From: an uncultured Peptostreptococcus sp.
Lineage (GTDB): Bacteria; Bacillota; Clostridia; Peptostreptococcales; Peptostreptococcaceae
Assembly: GCA_900759325.1 (NCBI GenBank)
Contig: CAAEUW010000015.1
Coordinates: 1 to 30,338, forward strand
Length of the DNA stretch: 30,338 nucleotides
Reading direction: 5' to 3'
This document shows positions 1-6,383 of this stretch, piece after piece (the stretch's first letter is position 1; each line of letters opens with the position of its first letter). The notes below the pieces were generated by a model, which worked only from the letters and a program-made list of their open reading frames with translations, did no database searches and was not told the origin of the DNA. Both the position numbers and the translations under genes were made by a program.

Positions 1-31
1 ATTAGTTGTTTAGATTATTATTTGAATTGAA

Positions 32-86
32 CCGCGGAGTGCCGAACGGCACGCTCCGTGGTGTGAGAGGGAGGAAAATTCCTCCC
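32..86. other. Two tandem hairpins at left edge
   Basis: Positions 32-61 form a GC-rich hairpin (CCGCGGAG then TGCCG, loop AA, CGGCA, a 2-nt CG bulge, CTCCGTGG; one G-U pair). Positions 69-86 form a second perfect 8-bp stem (GGGAGGAA, AA, TTCCTCCC). Only a weak T-rich stretch follows (about 91-100), so these may be the end of an upstream transcript that is outside the window, but neither is a classical terminator. Their GC content contrasts with the AT-rich surroundings. Confidence 0.5.
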
Positions 87-114
87 TACTCGATTTCTTT
101 AACAAGAAAGCTTA

Positions 115-143
115 TTGCCTAAGTGGTCCAAAAAAGATATAAT
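115..143 (+). promoter_or_regulatory. Promoter for the EamA transporter gene
   Basis: TTGCCT at 115-120 and TATAAT at 138-143 are separated by 17 nt, a good match to a vegetative sigma-A promoter. Transcription would start near 150, about 85 nt before the chosen start codon. Confidence 0.6.
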
Positions 144-235
144 AAATATGGATTAATTTATTAAAGAATAAAGTGGAATTCAATAATAGAAATATTAAGT
201 CTGTAAATAAGTATTTTAGATTAAAGGAGAGATAT

Positions 236-1114
236 ATGTTTATTGGTGAAATAACAGCCCTGATGGCATCTTTTTGTTGGACTGTCAGTAGTACAATAGT
301 AGAAAAAAAGGGAGTAGGCTTTTCTGCAGTAGCTATGAATGTTGCAAGGCAGATAGTTGCCTTCCTAGCAATAGGCCTTATAATAGTATTATTTAATAGG
401 TCAAGCTTATCAACCGACCTTAGTTTTAGGGGGGCTTTTTTCCTTGCTATGTCTGGTTTGATTGGATTTTCTCTGGGTGATTCCTTCTTGATGAGCGCCT
501 TTACCAGGATAGGGGCTCAGATTACCCTACTTATATATACTATATCACCAGTTTTAACAGCTATACTGGGTAGGATATTCTTTGGAGAAAGGCTAAGTCC
601 TAGAAATATAGTAGGTATGCTGATTGTAATTGGGGCAATAATGCTGGTTATAGCCAAGGGAGGATCATCTAACCTAAAGGTAAAGGGAGATCCAAAGGGG
701 CTTATTTTCGCCTTCTTGGCATCAATTGGTCAGGCCCTGGGTGTTTTATTTAGCAAGGTAGGTCTAGAAAATATACCGGCCCTACCAGCTACAGAAATTA
801 GACTCTTGGGAGGCCTAGTAGGTATTTTGGTAATGTGTAGCCTAACTAAGGGGTGGCCAGATGTTAAGAGGCTATTTACATCAAGGCAGGGTATAGAGGT
901 AACGCTTGGTAATGCCTTAATAGGTACTACTATAGGAGTTGTCCTATCAATGTTTGCTATTAAGTATACAAAGGCTGCCGTAGCATCAACTCTTATGACC
1001 ATGTCTCCTGTCATGATAATACCTATAATGTTCTTTTGCTATAAGCAGAAGGTAAGCAAGTATGAGGTCTTAGGTGCAGTTATGTCAGTAGTTGGTGTAG
1101 CCCTATTGGTGTAA
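236..1114 (+). CDS. EamA-family (DMT superfamily) membrane transporter
   Basis: This is a hydrophobic protein of 292 residues with about ten predicted membrane helices arranged as two EamA halves. The first half begins MFIGEITALMASFCW and the second begins near GLIFAFLASIGQALGVLFSK. An in-frame GTG at 173 would add 21 residues, but ATG 236 has the ribosome site AAAGGAGA (223-230) at good spacing and gives the usual N-terminus directly before the first helix. The family exports small metabolites such as amino acids or nucleosides; the substrate cannot be read from the sequence. A promoter lies at 115-143. The gene ends 182 nt before panD, so the two may be transcribed together, though this is not shown. 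Confidence 0.85.
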   Translation: MFIGEITALMASFCWTVSSTIVEKKGVGFSAVAMNVARQIVAFLAIGLIIVLFNRSSLSTDLSFRGAFFLAMSGLIGFSLGDSFLMSAFTRIGAQITLLIYTISPVLTAILGRIFFGERLSPRNIVGMLIVIGAIMLVIAKGGSSNLKVKGDPKGLIFAFLASIGQALGVLFSKVGLENIPALPATEIRLLGGLVGILVMCSLTKGWPDVKRLFTSRQGIEVTLGNALIGTTIGVVLSMFAIKYTKAAVASTLMTMSPVMIIPIMFFCYKQKVSKYEVLGAVMSVVGVALLV

Positions 1115-1296
1115 CTTACAAAGTAGGAATGGTTTTTATGTAGCTTGTATTGATACTACATTTGTGATAAGATGTACTGGTAGATAGAATTCAAGTGAAT
1201 CTATACTCACAAACCGGTTTATTTGTGATTTTATTGGAGAGCTTATATTTAAAAAATGAGACTCAGGATCTCAGTAAAATTAAGGGGGAAATATCA

Positions 1297-1692
1297 ATGA
1301 AGGTAGATATGTTATGTGGTAAAATCCACAGGGCTACAGTTACCCAGGCAGAGTTAAATTATGTAGGGAGTATAACTGTAGATGAAGGCCTGCTAGATGC
1401 GGCAGGTATAAGAGAGTACCAGAAGGTTCAAATCGTCGATATAGACAACGGAAGTAGGTTTGAAACTTATACAATAAGTGGAGAAAGAGGCAGTGGTATA
1501 ATTTGCCTAAATGGTGCTGCAGCTAGGTGTGTAAGTGTGGGTGACAAGGTGATTATAATGGCCTATTGCTCATGCGACTATGAAGAAGCTAAGGACCACA
1601 AGCCTAGGGTAGTATTTGTAGATGAAGGCAACAAGGTTCACAGGTTAACACGCTATGAAAAGCATGGTAGGATAGAGGATTTAAACCTATAA
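1297..1692 (+). CDS. panD: Aspartate 1-decarboxylase (pyruvoyl enzyme)
   Basis: Converts L-aspartate to beta-alanine for pantothenate and coenzyme A synthesis. The protein has 131 residues. The proenzyme self-cleaves between Gly24 and Ser25 to make the pyruvoyl group; the motif NYVGSITVD is intact around that bond, and the KIHRATVTQAELNY stretch before it is typical. The frame is open from a GTG at 1195, but ATG 1297 follows a good ribosome site (AAGGGGGA, 1282-1289) and puts Gly-Ser at the normal position, so the upstream 34 codons are rejected. There is no panB or panC next to it, which are often its neighbours. A bidirectional terminator follows at 1761-1804. Confidence 0.93.
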   Translation: MKVDMLCGKIHRATVTQAELNYVGSITVDEGLLDAAGIREYQKVQIVDIDNGSRFETYTISGERGSGIICLNGAAARCVSVGDKVIIMAYCSCDYEEAKDHKPRVVFVDEGNKVHRLTRYEKHGRIEDLNL

Positions 1693-1760
1693 GTACAGAG
1701 CAAATAGCTAGTACCAAGTTCCTAGATAATTTTAAAAATAAACTGAAGATAAATAATATA

Positions 1761-1804
1761 AAAGGTGCAGACAAGTCAAATGAGGACTCGGTCTGCACCT
1801 TTTT
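1761..1804. terminator. Bidirectional terminator between panD and the AI-2E transporter
   Basis: A perfect 12-bp stem (AAAGGTGCAGAC, 1761-1772, with GTCTGCACCTTT, 1791-1802) with a T run on the plus strand and an A run on the left arm, so it serves both converging genes. The loop can extend further through AGTC/GACT. Confidence 0.9.
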
Positions 1805-1814
1805 ATCTCTATTT

Positions 1815-2930
1815 TCACTCAAGCGCATCGTGGTGCTTGTTTACATATTCCTTAAGAATCTTGTATATGCTGGCTATTATAGGAACACCAAGTATAATAC
1901 CTGAGATACCAAATAAGCCACCACTTATAATAATTGCCACAAATACCCAGATTCCAGGTAGGCCTATAGAAGAGCCCACAACTTTAGTGTAGATTAGGTT
2001 GCCCTCTAGCTGCTGTAGGACTATTAGGAATACTATGAAGGCCATGGCCCTGACAGGGTTCACAGATAGGATCATCAGGAAGCCAAAAAGTCCGCCTAAG
2101 TAAGCACCTACCATTGGTATTAAGGCTGTAACCCCGACAACAGACCCTATCATAAAGGCATATGGGAAGCCAAATATTAGAAGGCCTACAGAGCATAGGA
2201 CTCCAAGTATTATTGCCTCTAAAAACTGGCCTACAAAAAATGCCTTGAAGGTTTGATCTGTAACCTTAAGCAGGTAGTAAAGTCTGTCTAAAATATGCTG
2301 GGGTACAAAGGTAGCAAATAGTCTAGTAAACTGACTCTTTAGTCCCTCCTTGCTAGCAAGTATATAGATGGCTATAATCAAGGCAATTACAATATTAGCA
2401 ATTGCGCTAAAGACTGAATTGATAATATTAAGTATGCCACCAGCCCAAGTAGTTGATAGGCTTACTAGCTTCTTTAAAATCTCCTGGGCATCTAGGTTGC
2501 TAGCCAGAAGCTTTGATTGGATCGAAGGGAATTCCTTTGATAGACCAGCCAAAAAGTTTATTATCTCCTTGTATATATCTGGGAATTCATTTGTAAAAAC
2601 CACAATAAATTTAGATATCTGAGGAATGATAATCCTAGATACCAGCAAGATAATAAGTACAAAGAAGGCTAGGGCCAAAAGTATAGATATAGGCCTCTTC
2701 AATTTTTTTAAAGGTTTGGAGTTTAACCTATCCAGTAGTCTCTTCTCCACGTTTTCAACTATTATATTTAGTATAAAGGCTATAAAACAGCCTAGTAGTA
2801 TTGGGCTAAGCACTGTGAGTATCTTGTCCAATACAGAATATATATCCTTAATATTTAATACTACCAGGGCAGTTAGGCCAAAGACCAGACTGATAAATAC
2901 GATTCTTCCCTTAAAATTTATGCTATTCAT
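1815..2930 (-). CDS. AI-2E family membrane transporter
   Basis: A membrane protein of 371 residues with about eight hydrophobic segments and the long middle soluble region (about residues 80-150, containing FPDIYKEI and related helices) seen in the AI-2E transporter family (PF01594). The C-terminal half carries the family pattern GSVVGVTALIPMVGAYLGG and ends with the GLFGISGIILGVPIIA helix. Family members have been linked to autoinducer-2 export and, in other species, to Na+(Li+)/H+ antiport; the substrate here is not determinable. ATG at 2930 is preceded by a strong ribosome site (AGGAGG on the minus strand, 2934-2939). An 18-bp palindrome lies just upstream (2956-2973). It converges on panD and shares its terminator. 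Confidence 0.88.
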   Translation of the reverse strand: MNSINFKGRIVFISLVFGLTALVVLNIKDIYSVLDKILTVLSPILLGCFIAFILNIIVENVEKRLLDRLNSKPLKKLKRPISILLALAFFVLIILLVSRIIIPQISKFIVVFTNEFPDIYKEIINFLAGLSKEFPSIQSKLLASNLDAQEILKKLVSLSTTWAGGILNIINSVFSAIANIVIALIIAIYILASKEGLKSQFTRLFATFVPQHILDRLYYLLKVTDQTFKAFFVGQFLEAIILGVLCSVGLLIFGFPYAFMIGSVVGVTALIPMVGAYLGGLFGFLMILSVNPVRAMAFIVFLIVLQQLEGNLIYTKVVGSSIGLPGIWVFVAIIISGGLFGISGIILGVPIIASIYKILKEYVNKHHDALE

Positions 2931-2955
2931 ATGTCCTCCTTTAGCTCCTATATCA

Positions 2956-2973
2956 TATGTGAAAGGTCACATA
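2956..2973. promoter_or_regulatory. Operator-like palindrome upstream of the AI-2E transporter
   Basis: TATGTGA-AAGG-TCACATA is a perfect 7-bp inverted repeat with a 4-nt spacer, 26-43 nt upstream of the minus-strand start codon. A minus-strand TATAAT lies at 2996-2991, so the palindrome would fall at about +11 to +28 of the transcript. The TGTGA/TCACA halves resemble CRP/FNR-family half sites, with the shorter spacing seen for FNR-type dimers; this assignment is inference. Confidence 0.5.
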
Positions 2974-3105
2974 GGCAAATCTCTATTTAAATTATATAAT
3001 TTAAACACAATCTTAATACGATTTTACATTATAAAAAAATATAATACAAGTAGTAAAATTTATAAATTACCACCGTATATAGTTATATCTTAATATCTAT
3101 TAAAG

Positions 3106-3114
3106 TGGTATAAT
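3106..3114 (+). promoter_or_regulatory. Extended -10 promoter for the uvrB block
   Basis: TGG followed by TATAAT (3109-3114) is a consensus extended -10 element. The -35 position (TATCTT, 3086-3091) is poor, as expected for this promoter class. The implied start near 3121 leaves a leader of about 155 nt before the 3277 gene. Confidence 0.55.
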
Positions 3115-3276
3115 AGTAGTACGAAGTAAACCTACTTTGCTTTGTATTGCTATGATTTTTATTTAATATTCTTACCTTGCCTCATAGCTAGCCTCTGGAA
3201 TTATATATTTCTATGTACTTATTTAGATTAAACATTTGGACTAGCTATAGCGGGTAACTTTAGAGGAGGTATTATC

Positions 3277-3669
3277 ATGACAGACGTATTTAACAATGAA
3301 AGGGTTTTGGTATCCTTTAAAACTAAGAGGAGATTGAGCCTAGAAAAGCAGGGTACAAATATGGTAGCCAATTGTCTACTAGGACATAACAAGACTTCTG
3401 GACTCGAGCCAGATGTATACACTATTTACCTTACAGACAAAACCTTTTTTGCTGAATATAGCAGGAAGAGCCTACATGGAGGCCTACCTAAAAAGGTTAC
3501 AAAGCTGGATATACCTTTGGCGGATATCAAAAAGATTGAATTCAGAATTAAGGATGGCCAGGAGTGTCTATACGTATTCACTGACTGGGCCAAGGAATAT
3601 GATTTTGAAATTGGAGATGCAGCTGCAAAGGCGGCTGCAGAGGAAATAATAGCTTATATAAATAAGTAG
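3277..3669 (+). CDS. Conserved-looking small protein, possible bacterial PH-like domain
   Basis: I do not recognise this 130-residue protein by name. It has no signal peptide or membrane segment. A run of alternating hydrophobic strands (YTIYLTDKTFFAEY, then KLDIPLADIKKIEFRI, then CLYVFTDWAKEYDFEI) followed by one C-terminal amphipathic helix (AAAKAAAEEIIAYINK) is the layout of PH/GRAM-like small beta domains; the phrase IPLADIKKIE is typical of them. This is a fold guess, not a function. The start ATG has ribosome site AGAGGAGG (3261-3268). It ends only 20 nt before uvrB, so the two are very likely co-transcribed. Confidence 0.7.
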   Translation: MTDVFNNERVLVSFKTKRRLSLEKQGTNMVANCLLGHNKTSGLEPDVYTIYLTDKTFFAEYSRKSLHGGLPKKVTKLDIPLADIKKIEFRIKDGQECLYVFTDWAKEYDFEIGDAAAKAAAEEIIAYINK

Positions 3670-3689
3670 ATAGACAGGAGATGCACAAG

Positions 3690-5663
3690 ATGGATTTTAA
3701 GTTAGTATCTGACTATGTGCCGACAGGAGACCAACCGGAAGCCATAGATAGGATAGCTCAATCCATAGAAGAAGGCAATAAGTACCAGACCCTAGTAGGT
3801 GTAACAGGGTCTGGTAAGACCTTTGCTATGGCAAATATAATACAGCGAGTGAAAAAACCGACCCTTGTTCTTGCCCACAACAAGACCCTGGCTGCCCAGC
3901 TCTATAGTGAGTTCAAAGAGTTTTTCCCTGAAAATGCTGTTGAATACTTTGTTTCATACTATGACTACTATCAACCAGAGGCCTATGTTGCCCACAGTGA
4001 TACCTATATAGAAAAAGATGCCAGCATAAATGATGAAATAGACAAGCTAAGGCATTCAGCCACAGCCGCTATCTTAGAAAGGAATGATACAATTATAATA
4101 TCTTCCGTTTCTTGTATTTATGGCTTGGGTGATCCTAAAGACTACAAGGAGCTGATGTTGTCACTAAGACCTGGCATGGTTAGGGACAGGGATGACATAA
4201 TCAAGAGGTTGGTGGAAATCCAGTATGAAAGAAATGATGTAAATTTCATCAGGGGTACCTTTAGGGTTAGGGGAGATATTTTGGAAATATTCCCAGCTAG
4301 TAATGATGAAAAGGCCATCAGGATAGAGTTTTTTGGTGATGAAATAGATAGGATCACAGAAATAGACTATCTCACAGGTAAGGTGGCTGGGCAGAGAAAT
4401 CATGTGGTAATATTCCCAGCATCCCACTATGTGACTACGCCTGAAAGAATAGAAAGAGCAATTGGGTCTATAGAAGAGGAGTTAGACCAGGCTATAAAGG
4501 ACTTTAAGGCCCAGGACAAGCTACTTGAGGCCCAGAGGATAGAGCAGAGAACCAAGTACGATATAGAGATGCTTAGGGAAATTGGCTTTTGTCAGGGAAT
4601 AGAGAATTATTCTAGGCATATAACAGGTAGGGCCAAAGGAGAAAAGCCCTATACACTAATGAACTTCTTCCCGGAGGACTACCTTATAATAGTAGACGAA
4701 TCCCACGTAACCATTCCCCAGGTCAGGGGTATGTACGCAGGAGATAGGTCTAGAAAGAAGTCCCTTATAGAAAATGGCTTTAGGTTAGAGTCAGCCTACG
4801 ATAATAGGCCGCTCAACTTTGAGGAGTTTGAATCTAACATACACCAGGTCCTATTTACGACTGCTACGCCCGGCCCATATGAAATGGAGCATACAGAGGT
4901 ATTTGCAGAGCAAATAATCAGGCCTACAGGTCTCTTGGATCCAACTATAAGCGTAAGACCGGTTGAAAACCAAATAGATGACCTTATAGTAGAAATAAAT
5001 AAAAATGTTGAAAAGGGCGAAAGAGTCTTAATAACTACCCTTACCAAGAAGATGAGTGAAGACCTAACAAAGTACCTACTAGAGGCTGGTATCAAGGTAA
5101 AGTATATGCACTCAGATATAGTAACCCTTGAGAGGACTGAAATAATCAGGGACCTAAGGCTAGGCAAGTTTGATGTCTTGGTCGGTATCAACCTCTTGAG
5201 AGAGGGACTAGATATACCTGAGGTGTCACTTGTAGCCATATTAGATGCTGACAAGGAGGGCTTCCTAAGGTCAGAAACATCTATGATACAGACCATTGGT
5301 CGTGCTGCCAGAAATGCAAACGGAAGGGTCATCATGTATGCTGATAGGGTAACCGACTCTATGCAGAGGGCAATATCTGAGACTGAAAGAAGAAGGTCTA
5401 TCCAGATAGCCTATAATGAAAAGCATGGCATAGTACCTAAGACCATACAAAAGGGCGTAAGGGATAGTATAGAGGCAACAAAAATAGCAGAGGAAGTTGA
5501 ATCCTATGATGTAAATGATATAAGGAACCTAAAGGATGAGGCTGAAATTAGCCAGGCTATAATAGTTCTAAAATCAGAAATGATGGCTGCTGCTGAAAAT
5601 CTAGAGTTTGAAAAGGCTGCTGAACTTAGAGACAAGATTATGATTTTGGAGAAAAAGCTCTAA
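3690..5663 (+). CDS. uvrB: Excinuclease ABC subunit B
   Basis: DNA-damage-verifying helicase-like subunit of nucleotide excision repair; loaded by UvrA and then recruits UvrC for incision. The protein has 657 residues, normal for the family. Visible in order: Walker A GVTGSGKT (37-44), the DNA-clamping beta-hairpin region YYDYYQPEAYV (about 92-102), the DESH Walker B motif, TATPGPYE, the helicase C-terminal segment with GRAARN, and a C-terminal UVR motif (AAENLEFEKAAELRDKI) that contacts UvrA/UvrC. The frame also has an ATG at 3681, but the ribosome site AGGAG (3676-3680) abuts that one; ATG 3690 has proper spacing. No uvrC is present in the window. Confidence 0.97.
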   Translation: MDFKLVSDYVPTGDQPEAIDRIAQSIEEGNKYQTLVGVTGSGKTFAMANIIQRVKKPTLVLAHNKTLAAQLYSEFKEFFPENAVEYFVSYYDYYQPEAYVAHSDTYIEKDASINDEIDKLRHSATAAILERNDTIIISSVSCIYGLGDPKDYKELMLSLRPGMVRDRDDIIKRLVEIQYERNDVNFIRGTFRVRGDILEIFPASNDEKAIRIEFFGDEIDRITEIDYLTGKVAGQRNHVVIFPASHYVTTPERIERAIGSIEEELDQAIKDFKAQDKLLEAQRIEQRTKYDIEMLREIGFCQGIENYSRHITGRAKGEKPYTLMNFFPEDYLIIVDESHVTIPQVRGMYAGDRSRKKSLIENGFRLESAYDNRPLNFEEFESNIHQVLFTTATPGPYEMEHTEVFAEQIIRPTGLLDPTISVRPVENQIDDLIVEINKNVEKGERVLITTLTKKMSEDLTKYLLEAGIKVKYMHSDIVTLERTEIIRDLRLGKFDVLVGINLLREGLDIPEVSLVAILDADKEGFLRSETSMIQTIGRAARNANGRVIMYADRVTDSMQRAISETERRRSIQIAYNEKHGIVPKTIQKGVRDSIEATKIAEEVESYDVNDIRNLKDEAEISQAIIVLKSEMMAAAENLEFEKAAELRDKIMILEKKL

Positions 5664-5792
5664 CCATTACCTATATCAAGACACCATACAAAAGACTTAA
5701 AATTACAGATTCCAGATAGGCTATAAATAACTAGTAATAAAAAGTAGTAAAATTATAAAGATAAATATGTAAAATGGAAAGGTGGTAATACC

Positions 5793-6368
5793 ATGAATTT
5801 CAAAGAATTAGTAAAATCAAACAGAACTTGTAGAAGATATGATGGTACAAAGTCTATCACTAGACAGGACCTACTAGATCTTGTAGACCTGGTAAGGTAT
5901 ACTCCTTCTGGTATGAACAAGCAGGCTCTTAGGTTTGCCATAGTTGCTGATGAGGAAACAAATGCTAAAATATTTAGGACTTTGTTCTGGGCAGGTTATA
6001 TAAAGGACTGGGATGGGCCTATTGAGGGCGAGAGGCCAGGTGGATATATACTTGTATTTGAAGACATTAATTATGGTAAGCCTATGCCAGAGGATATTGG
6101 TATAGCAGCACAGACAATAGCCCTAGGTGCAAGGGCTGAGGGTAAGGCTGTATGTATAATCAAATCTTTTAAGAAGAATGAAATAAAGGAGATCCTAGGT
6201 ATAGGTGACAACTTAAATCCAATACTAGCTATATCAATAGGATATCCTCTAGAAGAGGTTGTAATAGATGATATACATGTAGGTGATGATATTAAGTACT
6301 ATAGGGACCAGGACCAGATCCACCATGTACCAAAGATTGTCACTGAAGACTTGTTGGTGAAAAAGTAA
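5793..6368 (+). CDS. Nitroreductase-family protein between uvrB and uvrA
   Basis: A protein of 191 residues with the FMN-dependent nitroreductase fold. The N-terminal SNRTCRRYD matches the S-x-R-x-x-R phosphate-binding pattern for FMN, RYTPSGMNKQALRF is the usual second flavin-contact segment, and the middle part (GIAAQTIALGARAEGKAVCII) and ILAISIGYPLEE complete the fold. The family reduces nitro compounds, quinones or flavins with NAD(P)H; the true substrate is unknown. The gene lies between uvrB (129 nt upstream) and uvrA (15 nt downstream), so it is probably in one transcript with uvrA. Ribosome site AAAGGTGG precedes ATG 5793. Confidence 0.87.
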   Translation: MNFKELVKSNRTCRRYDGTKSITRQDLLDLVDLVRYTPSGMNKQALRFAIVADEETNAKIFRTLFWAGYIKDWDGPIEGERPGGYILVFEDINYGKPMPEDIGIAAQTIALGARAEGKAVCIIKSFKKNEIKEILGIGDNLNPILAISIGYPLEEVVIDDIHVGDDIKYYRDQDQIHHVPKIVTEDLLVKK

Positions 6369-6383
6369 TAGAAAGGGAAGATT

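Larger units (their letters stand above)
2941..3276. other. Divergent intergenic region with promoters
   Basis: This 336-nt gap separates the minus-strand AI-2E transporter from the plus-strand repair block. It holds the palindrome at 2956-2973, a minus-strand TATAAT at 2991-2996, an AT-rich stretch, a plus-strand extended -10 at 3106-3114, and a small inverted repeat (AAGTA-AACC-TACTT) at about 3124-3137, near the expected transcript start. I see no gene in it. Confidence 0.6.

Noticed and set aside
1195..1296. N-terminal extension of PanD from GTG 1195
   Set aside because: The extension has no family similarity, while ATG 1297 has a ribosome site and places the Gly24-Ser25 cleavage bond correctly.
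4796..5335. Long antisense frame within uvrB (and similar ones within sstT and the YeiH-like gene)
   Set aside because: They lie fully opposite well-supported conserved genes, lack ribosome sites and resemble no family.
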